Shown here: in pieces, positions 13,586 to 23,599 of the stretch | Layout of the letters: each line of letters opens with the position of its first letter | Numbering within the stretch: the stretch's first letter is position 1 | Source: Diphasiastrum complanatum | Lineage: Eukaryota > Streptophyta > Lycopodiopsida > Lycopodiales > Lycopodiaceae | Assembly (NCBI GenBank): GCA_029204225.1 | Contig: MU832104.1 | Span: forward strand, 23,131-87,130 | Length of the DNA stretch: 64,000 nt | Direction of reading: 5' to 3' | The notes under the pieces: generated by a model | What the model was told of the DNA's origin: nothing | Seen by the model: the letters and a program-made list of their open reading frames with translations, nothing else | Databases searched by the model: none | Program-made: the position numbers and the translations under genes

Positions 13586-14407
13586 TCTCGTGTGCATCTC
13601 ATGCAGGTCTTCTTCTCACCATTTTGCTATCTCAGTTTATTCTGCTCTTCCATTTGCCTTCTTTGGCTTCCTCTGACTGTTGTTTTCGATCTTGTCTTTG
13701 GTTTGACTCCCTCTTAGACTTGAAATTCTTCTTTTGCTTCTCTTTGTTGTTGTAGAGATCTTGATCAGAGCTATCCTTGTCATCAAGGTGTTCACGGGCT
13801 TCCACCTCCTCTCTGATCTAGATTAAAGCCTTTTCAAGGGTCATCTATGGATCTTTAGCAAGCAATGTTCAGGTCGTCTGAAACAATCTTGGTAGAGCTC
13901 GCAGCAGGCATGTGAGCTACTTTTCTGCTGAGACTGCATTCTCTATTCCGGAGTTGTGTAGTGAAAGGAACAGGTCCGTCATTCTTCTGATGAAGGAGGT
14001 GAGGTCTTTACCATCCCATTTCAGATTGGTCAGTTGATCTTCAAGAAGCATAATTTGGCTTCGTGATTTCATTTGAAATTTGGTCAGCAAAGTATCCCAC
14101 ATTTCTCTCGCATTGGAGAGAGTGGCTAGATCAAGCATCAAGCTATCTTTGATGGAGAAAGATAGGACAATTACTGCCTTGTCATTTCTCTCCATTCCCA
14201 TAGCTGTTTGCCAGTCGTTGTGGTCATATCTTATGTGCCATCAACCCAAGGCCATAGACCTTCTCCTTTCAGTATGAGAGAATTCTTCACCTTCCATGCT
14301 AAAACGTTTGATCCTGAGGAGTCAAAGATCATGTAGATATTTGATTGAATGCTGCTAATGGATGCCATAGCTTGAAGGAATCAGACAAGGCTCTGATAGA
14401 GCTGAAG
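13586..14407 (-). pseudogene. Copia gag, 5' part of the inverted half of outer element
   Basis: Read right to left from the primer-binding site. The UBN2-type gag core is best preserved at 14201-13917 (REMWDTLLTKFQ, LTNLKWDGKDL). A charged C-terminal region and a zinc-knuckle-like CMRCTREGH near 13590 follow, where the last Cys is lost to a stop. Gag forms the cytoplasmic particle of the retrotransposon. Frameshifts and stops lie between the blocks. Protease, integrase and RT do not follow on this strand; matching 3' parts of the same family lie on the plus strand from 16965. Confidence 0.75.
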
Positions 14408-14410
14408 GAT

Positions 14411-14423
14411 CGCTTTGATACCA
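14411..14423 (-). promoter_or_regulatory. Primer-binding site, Met-tRNA-like
   Basis: On the minus strand this reads TGGTATCAAAGC, one base from the usual plant initiator-Met tRNA complement TGGTATCAGAGC. It lies directly inside the LTR at 14425-15607, so that LTR is a 5' LTR in minus orientation. Confidence 0.7.
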
Positions 14424-14424
14424 C

Positions 14425-15607
14425 TGTTCGAGATCAACCACCCCTTGATATCACTGATGGGAAGTTGGGATCTCGGGTTGAACCGAAGATGAAGTTCGAG
14501 TAGAGCCGACTTGACAGAGATAGCTACTGCTACCGACTACGGTCTAATTCTCTTCCAAGCCCCAGATCGTCTCTAGCGGTCTTTTGTAAAACTAAACTTG
14601 TAGACAGCAGATAATGCTGAGTAAAAAAATAGCAAAAAGTTATCTACTACTAGCATGCATTTCAATATTGCAGATCATACACATTACAGAACAAAGCATT
14701 GCAGAAATTGCTTCTATTGTCAGAACTGAATTTACAATATTTTCTTGAGCACTGTCTGTTTCTCCAGATTAGCGTGTTGGTGCAAGAGAGATGTTCTCTC
14801 TCACGAGTAATATGACTAGCTCCTGCTAATATGTAAACTCACTTTGGAGCTATCTCAAAACTTTTACAGTTATGTGTGTTCAGTATCTGTGATCTCTTTC
14901 CCCTTATTTTTTGCATCCTTCGTTGATCCTTTATGTGATCAATCCAAGAACTAATTAAGTTAAAGCTCTAATCAAAAGAAATGCATTAGGTTTAGTCAAA
15001 ACTGATTCTGGTTTCCTGTCACTGTCCCTCCGTGCATCAGCCGCATTCTGCCCATTACTTCACGCTGCAGAACTTCGCACTTTGCTAAAAGATGCTTTAA
15101 GGGCAGTGTCGCATTTTTCAAGAGCAATGTCACATTTTTAAGGGCACCTTCGCATTTTTTCGGAAGGCATTTGGAGACGGTGTCACTTTTTCCGAAGGGT
15201 GAAAAACCCGACAGTGTCGCTTTTTTTTTCGAAGGGCGAAAAAGCGCGACAGGCCTGAAAAACATTTTCTAAGGCATTTAGAGACTGACTTGTTTTTTTT
15301 CGAAATGCAAAAAATGTGACAGTAGGCCTAAAAACATTTCTAAGGCATTTATAAGATAGTGTCGCATTTTTCCGAAATGCAAAAAATGCGACAATGTTGG
15401 GACAGTTGGCCAAAATTATTTTCTAAGTGTTTTTTTACTTAGTGATGTATTTTCCTCATGACCAAAAATTGTGAACTGTGCAACGAAACAGTTCAAAAAT
15501 GCAGACTGTGCGAAACATAGTTCAAAATGCAACAATCAGGAAAAACAGCAAGGAAAGACTAAGAAAAATGCTAAGGCTTTGAAGGATAGAAATTCTTAGT
15601 TTCTTCA
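14425..15607 (-). mobile_element. Copia 5' LTR (1183 bp) with hairpin ladder
   Basis: Begins TGAAGAAACT at 15607 and ends GAACA at 14425 in minus orientation. It aligns along its length with the plus-strand LTR 22043-23203, by eye near 90 percent. The middle (about 15190-15395) holds a series of roughly 35-bp hairpins separated by similar 36-bp spacers. Confidence 0.85.
15190..15395. repeat. Hairpin ladder inside LTR (copy 1)
   Basis: About four units of period 65-72 bp. Each unit has the pattern TGTCGC, a T-run, CGAA, a short loop, an A-run and GCGACA, so each can fold on itself. The spacers share GGCATTTAGAGAC and AGGCCT. The same array is present in the LTR at 22043-23203. Confidence 0.8.
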
Positions 15608-16535
15608 CTGAATAACCATGGCTATCTACGAGGCCTCAAATTGATCTGCATAGTTTTATCTATCTACTTATTTTGAACAGGGTATCAAAGTTTTCATTCT
15701 TTGTGTGAATCACTAAGGTCCATCATTTATTCTTCCAACAAGAATAAGTCCTTGATACTAAAGGTGGTAGTTTGATATACCAAGTACTGACTAAAACTTA
15801 TTGTACTTTGTACAAGCAACAATAGATATTTGATGTAGATATTAGAATCATATATGAGTTTGATAAAAATTCACAACAAAGTGAATCACAATCAATTCTA
15901 AAAGTGGAGGATGCACATTTGATTGATCTAGATCTAAACTATGAGCTAGAATCAAGACTAGTTACCAAAACTAGCTTTTCTTGGCATTTATCTCCACAAA
16001 AGGCACATAGATCTAATCAAACACTCCAAATAAAGGTACAGAAAGCTTCCTAGACCTGTAATCAACTTCACTACCTTCGAATCAATGCAATAAATTCATA
16101 AGATCACTCACATATAGTAGTACTAACTCGCACACAAAGACAATGTGAAGGAAAGTGGAAAATCTTGACTTTTTTTTATCATTATACAACAAGATTTACT
16201 TTGATATATATATACATATCCTTCTCGAATCTAGTTTTTATTTCTAATCTTCATCCATATGTGACATAAACCTAAAGTAAATACCCTAAAATAGGTCATC
16301 AACCCTAGACAAGACAAAAATTGCTAGAAATAGTCCTACATTCTCTCTACAATGCTAATGTACATTTTGTACTCATCAGTAAAGATGCCATTTGACCTCG
16401 TGTAATGTATTAACATGATTATTCATAGGGCTAAGCATCTATACATGTGGCATATGCCACATCACAACTTACAAGTGGAATTACATCAAACTAGACAAGC
16501 TAGAATTGTGAAATTTCAATACTCCTCCTCACAAT
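15608..16535 (-). mobile_element. Probable LTR and 3' end of another copia element
   Basis: Directly downstream (minus strand) of the RNase H remnant 16536-16880, after a purine-rich GAGGAGGAGT tract. It resembles the LTR at 18836-19502 in several blocks, for example CAAGACTAG followed by CTAGCTT. The outer boundary is not clear. Confidence 0.5.
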
Positions 16536-16880
16536 CTAGCTGGATGATAACATGGCTTTATTAATTAAGCTAAGGTCTGATCTAAGCTTAAAAAATATAG
16601 CCTTTTGAAGAGGCTTTTTCAATATATCAGCAATGCATTCTTCACTTGAAACATGCTCCAATGAGACCTCCTTAGCTTGGACTTTCTCCCTTACAAAATG
16701 GTGAGAAACTTCTATGTGTTTGCTCCTTGCATGGTGGATTGGATTGGATGCTAGGTGTTGGGCTGAGATGTTATCATTGTAGATGAGTGGAATGACACTC
16801 GATCTGATCACTTTGAGCTCCTCAAGCAACCTCTTGATCCAAAGCACCTCCTTGGTTGTGGTTGTTAGTGGCCATGTTGC
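16536..16880 (-). pseudogene. Copia RNase H C-terminal fragment
   Basis: Reads TTTTKEVLWIKRLLEE, then ASNPIHHARSKHIEVSHHF and ADILKKPLQK, the usual end of copia RNase H. The N-terminal RNase H and everything upstream are missing. It abuts unrelated plus-strand copia sequence at about 16965. Confidence 0.85.
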
Positions 16881-16964
16881 TCTCTTTGGCTACCATCACA
16901 AATTGGTTAGGATCAACAAAAGCATCAAGCTTAAACAACCTCGCAAAACCTTGTTCCTCTTGTT

Positions 16965-17552
16965 ATGATCTTTCCATTCTTAGAGTGCATCCATTGTCAC
17001 AAAAAGGGTCACGCAACTATTGACTGCTACCAAAATCCTAGAAACAAGAAAGCTCAGTGTAGACGGGAGAGCAACAATAGCTCATCCTACATGGAGGAAC
17101 CCGAGTCCTCCAAGATGGTCGAAGACAGAGTCAACAACGGCAAGAACCCAACAGCTTACTTGTGTACTGATGTCTGTGCAACATCAACTTCAGATACACA
17201 AGAAATAATTCTTGATTCAGGTGCACCGTCACACTTCGTGACAACAAGACACATGATCACTAATTATTAAGAATCAGAATCTTCCAGATATATAATCTTG
17301 GAAGATGGTTCCAGACACAAAGTCAGCGGAACTGGAGCACTGTGGTTAAGCACCAAAGGAAGAGACAGAAGGCACGATGACACTCTATACGTGCCCAGTT
17401 TTCAGAATGAGCCAGTTCAATATCAATCCAGGCCCTACACACTGGAAGATAGCCAAGAGAATTCTGCAATACCTTCAATAGATGAAGGATTATGGGTTGT
17501 GTTTCTCTCAGCATGAAGGATTTTTGATCAAATCCTAAAACGATGCAAACTG
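16965..17552 (+). pseudogene. Outer copia: gag knuckle, protease and start of RNase H, with a large deletion
   Basis: A zinc knuckle CIHCHKKGHATIDC lies near 16990-17030. A protease with LDSGAPSHF (about 17212) follows and reads on to TLYVPSF. The sequence then jumps to the RT/RNase H connection (HWKIAKRILQYL, about 17440), so integrase and nearly all of RT are deleted. At NDANW it is interrupted by the copia at 17553-21579 and resumes at 21580. The family normally makes one Gag-Pol polyprotein; this copy cannot. Confidence 0.8.
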
Positions 17553-17816
17553 TGTTAGAAATCAATGATAAACTTCATTGTTACACTTCCTAGTTATTGT
17601 TTACGATGTACTTTATTACTAGCTGTAACTAGCCATAGGCTAGTCTAGTAGTCTACTCCTAGGTTCTCTCTCTCTATCAGGGTTCATGGTTTATTTGTGC
17701 ATTTTACATTCAGTATGAGTTAGAATGATAGAGTGATATTACATGTTCTTCTTCCGTCTCCCTACTTGGTGATTGCTTATGGTGAATGCTTGATGTTACA
17801 TTTCTGATTGTTTACA
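17553..17816 (+). repeat. 5' LTR of copia C
   Basis: 264 bp, TGTTAG to TTTACA, followed immediately by a primer-binding site TGGTATAAGAGC (17817). Confidence 0.93.
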
Positions 17817-18327
17817 TGGTATAAGAGCTAAGATAGTCCTGCGTGCCTGATCAGTGGATACAACTTATCACAGGCTCTACAACGAAGTGAGAAAGTCCTT
17901 CATAGGAGGTGAAAGCTTGGAGATACAAAAACGACTGGAAGAAATCCTTCTTGATGTAATTTGCAGGTTTTGGAGCTCACAGTTATTAGTGGAGAACGAA
18001 GACATAGTCCCGAAGGCATGGGAAAGGCCAGGGCAGCATCAGACAAATTGAAAATCTGTTGAGTGGGAAAAGTTTTACAATATTTTTTTTAGTCTTTGTG
18101 AAAAGTGTCATTTGTCAGAGATGTGCCAAGAAATCTCTCATTTGTTTGTTTGGGCTACTGCAAATCACACCAAATAGTGTCTCATACCTTTCACATTACT
18201 GATATCTGTCTATTTGAATGATCACTTGTTTCGAAATCTAAGCAAAGAGGAGGCGGCGTAGCCACCGCGCCAAAGTAGGAAATCTGGAATATTCCCTCTG
18301 AAAGATCTTATATATATATATTTTTTT

Positions 18328-18567
18328 CCGTACCAATATCGGATCCAAGCGCGCTAGTTGAAGAGAAACCCTAGTAGTCGTACATCCGCGCTCCAGTCCG
18401 ATATTGTCCGTACTGATATCGGATCCAAGCGCACGAGCTAAAGAAAATTCCGAGCAGTTGTACATCCGCGCTCCAGTCCGATATCGCATGCTCCAATATC
18501 GGATCCACGCGCACAAGTTAAAGAGGATCCTGAGCAGCCGTACTTTCGTGATCCATTCCGATATCAG
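18328..18567 (+). repeat. Three tandem 80-bp units, each a hairpin, in copia C leader
   Basis: Units start at 18328, 18408 and 18488, with an exact period of 80. Each opens with ATATCGGATCC and closes with TCCGATAT, so about 20 bp at each end are imperfectly complementary. They lie between the primer-binding site and the gag start at 18638. The minus-strand open frame across them has no homology. Confidence 0.85.
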
Positions 18568-18637
18568 GTGTATAACCATATAAATATACAGTTCTGTGGT
18601 GTGATAAATTACTTGATCTGGACTCATCTGTTCAGTA

Positions 18638-18835
18638 ATGACAACTCTAAGCGAGAGTGTCCTCAATGAGTCAAGCAAATTGGAAGGAGCCGACAACTAT
18701 GCAGTTTGGAAATTCAAACTGAAAAACATTTTGATGGAAAAGGAGCTATGGGAGATCGTGACAGGTAAAGAGACAAGGCCAGTGATTGAAGAAGATCAGC
18801 GGGCATGCGACAGGAGAAAACGAAAAGCACAAAAC
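18638..18835 (+). pseudogene. Copia C gag, N-terminal 66 codons
   Basis: Starts at ATG 18638 with MTTLSESVLNESSKL, then YAVWKFKLKNIL, the typical N-terminus of this copia gag group (also seen at 36611, 48570 and 56836). It is cut at about 18835 by a minus-strand LTR. Confidence 0.85.
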
Positions 18836-19502
18836 TGTCAAATTTCAGAGTTTATGGACTGAAATTGATCTACAAATGATCACAAAGAGTGATTGGTAGC
18901 TTGGGATCTTGATCTATATCAAGACTAGCTTCCAAATCTAGCTTCTACTTGACAATCTTTGTGTTTCCAAGCAAGAACAATAAAAAAAGATGATCCATGG
19001 CTTCACACGTGTGAAGTATAGCTATTGTACGGCCTGATAACAAAGAAATAGTTTACTTATCATTTACAAAGCATTCATCCACAAAGAAAGTGCTTAAAAG
19101 AGTCAAAAAACAATGATAGCTTCACAAACCAAGATTTCTCATCATTAGCTCAATAATGGACCCATCATGGATCAAGTACAAATTCACCATAATCTCTCTC
19201 TAATCTGCATCCAACACGTGTAGGACATCTCATTGTACTTTTTATATCCACTTTGGATAAGATCTATCAAGTTTGCCACATCATCCATTGGTGGTTTGTG
19301 TTGACCTTCTAGATTCCTACAATCTAGGACCTAACTCCTATAGTTTAGGAGATGTCATATTAGACTCAAATGAAAGCTAATCAAACTCAATCTGAATATT
19401 ACAAGTGTCATTTCACACATGTGAACAGGTCCTCACACGTGTGGATCCACATAGATGTCTAATATTCATCAAAAACCATGTGAAAATTGCTAAATTCTAA
19501 CA
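18836..19502 (-). repeat. LTR of copia fragment D (667 bp)
   Basis: In minus orientation it runs from TGTTAGAATTTAG at 19502 to a CA at 18836. It is preceded by the polypurine tract GAGGAGGAG downstream of RNase H. The far boundary is inferred from the gag break and the terminal TG. Confidence 0.65.
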
Positions 19503-19509
19503 CTCCTCC

Positions 19510-20826
19510 TCAATTTTTACATGATACAACTATAGTACATCTATCTACAACACCTAAGGCTGATCTTAACTTGATAAATGAAGCCTTTGGCAAGGCTTTA
19601 GTGAGTAGATCAGCAAGGCAATCTGAAGAAGACACATGATGTAGCTTGATCTCCTTTGCTTGAACCTTTTCCCTCACAAAATGGTGAGCAATCTCTATGT
19701 GCTTGCTCCTTGCATGGAATGTGGGATTGGTTGCTAATGCTTGGCTTGATTGGTTGTCACAAAATATTGTTGGCTGATCCTCGGCCTCCATGACTTGTAG
19801 TTCCACCAAAAGCCTCTTCAACCATAGAATCTCCTTTGTTGTGGATGTTAGTGCCTTGTATTCCGATTCGGTTGAAGATAGAGAGATAGTATCTTGCTTG
19901 TTGGAAAGCCAAGACACTATGCCATTGCAAAGAAAGGTAACAAAAGCACTTGTGGACCACCTTATCACCTGCAAAATTAGCATTCGAATATGCCCTTAAG
20001 TCTAGATTAGATCCTTCATTTAAAATGCCAAAGTTCTTGGTGGCCGAGATGTACCTCAACACCCTTTTTGCATTTTTCCAATGACAAACCAATGGATTTT
20101 GCATAGATTGGCTTAGTTTGCCTACACTGTAATTTAGATCAGGTCTAGTTATAGTAAGATAGATCAAAGAGCCTACAAGTCTCCTATATAGTGTGATGTC
20201 CTCAAAGGATGCTTCATCATCACTATTGGAAACTTTTACATTTTGCTCCATAGGAGTATCTACTCCTTTACAGTCTTTCATTTCAAACTTTTCTAAGATA
20301 GAAGAAGCATATTTGGATTGACAAAGAAAACTCAAATCCTTGTCTCTTGAAACTTCTATGCCTAATATGAAATGAAGATTACAAAGATCTACCATCTTAA
20401 ATTCCTTAAACAATGCTACTTTCACTTCTTGTATACCATCAAGATCATTTCCACTAAGGATAATGTCATCAACATACAAAATGAGAATGATGATTTTATC
20501 ATCATTAAATCTTAAGTACAAAGAAGGATCATAAGCACTTACAACAAACTTAATAAAGTTTAAGAAGGTATTCAACCTAGAGTACCAAGCTCTAGGTGCT
20601 TGCTTAAGCCCATAAAGGCTTCTTAGCAACAAACACACTTTTTCCTCTTGATCTTCTTTGATGAAGCCCTCGGGTTGCCTCATGAAAATCTCCTCTTCCA
20701 AATATCCATTGAGAAAAGCATTAGTCACATCAAGTTGAAATAGAGGCCAATTGAAAGTAGTTGCAAGAGAAATAATCAACCTTATGAAAACTAGCTTAGC
20801 AACAGGAGTATGATCAGCCTGCGCCA
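19510..20826 (-). pseudogene. Copia fragment D: RT and RNase H, catalytic YVDD intact
   Basis: Read from 20826: [11 protein letters not shown], then QLDVTNAFLNGYLEEEIFMRQPEGF, KQAPRAWY, and the RT catalytic box YVDD at 20465-20476. LGIEVSRD, the RNase H connection (YLTITRPDLNYSV) and the RNase H core (SLSSTESEYKAL, HARSKHIEIAHHF, ADLLTKALPKASF) follow, ending near 19510. One frameshift lies near 19980-19990. RT copies element RNA to DNA inside the particle. Gag, protease and integrase are absent, so the fragment is 5'-truncated at about 20826 inside copia C. Confidence 0.92.
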
Positions 20827-21315
20827 ATATTGATAGGATATACAGATGCTGACTGGGCAGGTAATATTGATGACAGAAGGTCTACCAATGGTCATACATT
20901 CAGTTATGGTACAGTTGCAGTTTCATGGAGCAGCAAAAAGCAACCTACAATAGCCTTATCCTCGACGGAAGCTGAATATCTAGCACTCAGCAATGTTGCA
21001 CAAGAAGCGGTATGGTTAAGAAGATTCTTGTGGATTTAGGTCAATTCCAGGTGGATGCAACTACTATATCGTGCGACAATCAAAGCTGCATTCACCTTGC
21101 CAAAAATCCAGTTTTACATGCTCGAACCAAGCACATCGAAATACATTATCATTTTGTTCGAGAGAAAATTCTTGATGGAGCCATTGATCTTGTTTTTCTG
21201 TAAATCTGAAAATCAAGTGGCAGATATTTTTACAAAGTCATTAGGTAGATGTAAATTTGAAAAGTTTTGTACTCTACTAGGAATAGAAGAATGTAATTTT
21301 ATCATTGAGGGAGAG
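20827..21315 (+). pseudogene. Copia C RNase H and polypurine tract
   Basis: Begins [17 protein letters not shown], then [29 protein letters not shown] and KHIEIHYHFVREK, and ends near IFTKSLGRCKFEKF. One frameshift lies at about 21015-21035. A GAGGGAGAG tract directly precedes the 3' LTR at 21316. Confidence 0.88.
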
Positions 21316-21579
21316 TGTTAGAAATCAATGATAAACTTCATTGTTACACTTCCTAGTTACTGTTTATGATGTACTTTATTACTAGCTGTAACTAGCCGTA
21401 GGCTAGTCTAGTTGTCTACTCCTAGGTTCTCCCTCTCTATTAGGGTTCAGGGTTTATTTGTACATTTTACATTCAGTATGAGTTAGAGTGATGGAGTGAT
21501 ATTGCGTGTTCTTCTTCCGTCTCCCTACTTGGTGATTGCTTATGGTGAATGCTTGATGTTGCATTTCTGATTGTTTACA
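21316..21579 (+). repeat. 3' LTR of copia C
   Basis: 264 bp, the partner of 17553-17816. Confidence 0.93.
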
Positions 21580-22042
21580 AACTGGACATCCTTGAAAGAT
21601 GACTACAAGAGCATCTCAGGAGGATGCACAATAGTAGCCGGTGCAGCTGTGATATGGGTCAGCAGGAAGCAGACCATAACTGCGCAATCATCCTGAGAAG
21701 CAGAGTATGTTGCAGCAACCAAAATGGCAAACGAGCTTACATGGATCAAGCAGTTCCTTGACGTACTGGGAGAGAACTCCAACGAGCCACTACTATTGTT
21801 CATGGATAACACATCCACCATTCATTTGACGAAGGATCCAGTGTTTCATTCGAGGACGAAACACATTGCTATCAGATATCCTCTGATAAGAGATCTGATT
21901 GAGAAAGATAGACTGAAGACCAAGTCTATTCCAACGAAGCAAATCGTGGCTGATATTTTCACAAAGCATCTTGACAAGACAATTTTTGAGAAGTAGCATG
22001 CAAGCCTAGGAATAAAAAAAAATTCCAACTTTGAGAGGGAGC
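21580..22042 (+). pseudogene. Outer copia RNase H end
   Basis: Continues the frame broken at 17552: KDDYKSISGGCTIVAGA, QTITAQSS, a stop, then EAEYVAATKMANELTWIKQFL, SRTKHIAIRYPLIRD and ADIFTKHLDKTIFEK. A GAGAGGGAG polypurine tract leads into the LTR at 22043. Its position and the shared duplication AACTG show that copia C inserted into this gene. Confidence 0.85.
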
Positions 22043-23203
22043 TGAAGAAACTAAAAGTTTCTATCCTTCAAAGCCTTAGTATTTTTATTAGTGTTTCCTT
22101 GCTGTTTTTCCTGAATGTTGCATTTTGAACTATGTTTCGCATAGTCTGCATTTTTGAACTGTTTCGTCGCACACTTCGCAATTTTTGTTCATGAGAAAAA
22201 TACATCACTAAGTCAAAAACACTTAGAAAATAATTCTGGCCAACTCTCCCAATACTGTCGCATTTTTTGCATTTCGGGAATATGCGACACTGTCTTATAA
22301 ATGCCTTAGAAATGTTTTCTGGCCTACTGTCGCATTTTTCGCATTTCGAAAAAAGTGACACAGTCTCTAAATGCCTTAGAAAATATTGTTCAGGCCTGTC
22401 GCACTTTTTCGCCCTTCAAAAAAAAAGCGACACTATCGGGTTTCTCGCCCTTCGGAAAAAGCGACACTGTCTCCAAATGCCTTCTGGAAAAATGTGAAGG
22501 TGCCCTTAAAAATGCGACATTGCCCTTAAAATCGCGAAGGCGTCTTTTAGCAAAGTAATAAGGTCTGCAACATCAAGTAACGAGCAGAAAGCGGCTGATG
22601 CACGGAGGACAGTGACAGGAAACCAGGATCAGTTTTGATTAAGCCTAATGCATTTCTTTTGATTAGAGCTTTAACTTAATCAGTTCCTTGGATTGATCAC
22701 ATAAAGGATCAATGAAGGATACAAAAAAAGGGGAAAGAGATCACGGATACAGAACAGACAAAACTGTAAAAGTTTTGAGATAGCTCCAGAGTGAGTTTAC
22801 AGATTAGTGGTAGCTAGTCATATTACTCGTGAGAGAGAACATCTCTCTTGCACCAACGCGCTCATCTGGGGAAACAGACAATGCTCAAGAAAATATTATA
22901 AATTCAGTTCTGACAATAGAAGCGATTTCTACAATGCTTTGTTTTGTAATGTGTATGATCTGCAATATTGGAATACATGCTAGCAGTAGATAACTTTCTA
23001 TTGTTGTTTTACTCAACATTATTTTTACAAGTTTAATTTTACAACAGATTGTCAGAGGCGATCTGGGGCTTGGAAGAGAATCAGACCGTAGTCAGTAGCA
23101 GTAGCTACGGCTACCAAGTCGGCTCTATCCGATCTTCATTTTTGGTTCAACCCGAGATCCCAACTTCTCATCAGTGGTATCAAGGGGTGATTGATCCCGA
23201 ACA
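22043..23203 (+). mobile_element. Copia 3' LTR (1161 bp) with hairpin ladder
   Basis: Runs from TGAAGAAACT to CCCGAACA and is the same family as the minus-strand LTR 14425-15607. Hairpin units lie at about 22256-22289, 22328-22360, 22397-22432 and 22434-22466. Just outside it is TTTAG, against TTCAG outside the inverted 5' LTR. Confidence 0.88.
22256..22466. repeat. Hairpin ladder inside LTR (copy 2)
   Basis: Four successive imperfect palindromes, TGTCGC-(A)T5-CGC..TTCG-A5-GYGACA. The first three are separated by spacers containing AAATGCCTTAGAAA and GGCCT. Confidence 0.85.
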
Positions 23204-23599
23204 TTTAGATGGGTGGTTAATTCGTCATTGTACAAAACAACGTCGGGCAAAACAAAGGCAGAGATGAGCAGTATCTCCCACACGGGACTCCACTTATCAT
23301 CAATGGTTGTCAATTACAGACTTATATCTCTGCTAAATGTGTTGTACATGTGGAGTTGCATGTCCAATCATCCCTCAAGCATTAGAATGATAAAAGGCAA
23401 TAGTGATTGGTGCATCATCAAGAGAAGGAATACTTGGCAAAGTAGGCGGACGGCCATGGGCAAGTAAGAATGTAAAAACATTTGTGCTAGAACTGTTAGA
23501 GCTATTATGATGGTACTTGGCAAAACATAAATGTTGATCTCAATCACATCTAGTAGAAACAAAATGACACAAGTAATACTCTAAGACACAATTAATGAC

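Larger units (their letters stand above)
17553..21579 (+). mobile_element. Copia element C, complete ends, 5-bp target duplication
   Basis: Two 264-bp LTRs (17553-17816 and 21316-21579), both running from TGTTAGAAATC to GTTTACA and differing at about 13 positions, roughly 95 percent identical. AACTG flanks it at 17548-17552 and 21580-21584. Most of the interior is replaced by a minus-strand copia fragment (18836-20826). What remains is the leader with an 80-bp repeat array, the first part of gag and the RNase H end. Confidence 0.95.

Noticed and set aside
18238-18696. 152-codon minus open frame
   Set aside because: Antisense to the 80-bp repeat array and gag start of copia C. Its internal repetition follows the DNA repeat, and there is no domain.
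22397-22432. E2F-type site (TTTCGCCC) in the hairpin ladder as the reason for the array
   Set aside because: Only this unit matches the consensus; the other units keep the hairpin but not the site.
22256-22466. CRISPR-like array (regular repeats and spacers)
   Set aside because: The spacers are nearly identical to each other, the repeats are imperfect hairpins, there are no cas genes, and the array lies inside a plant copia LTR.
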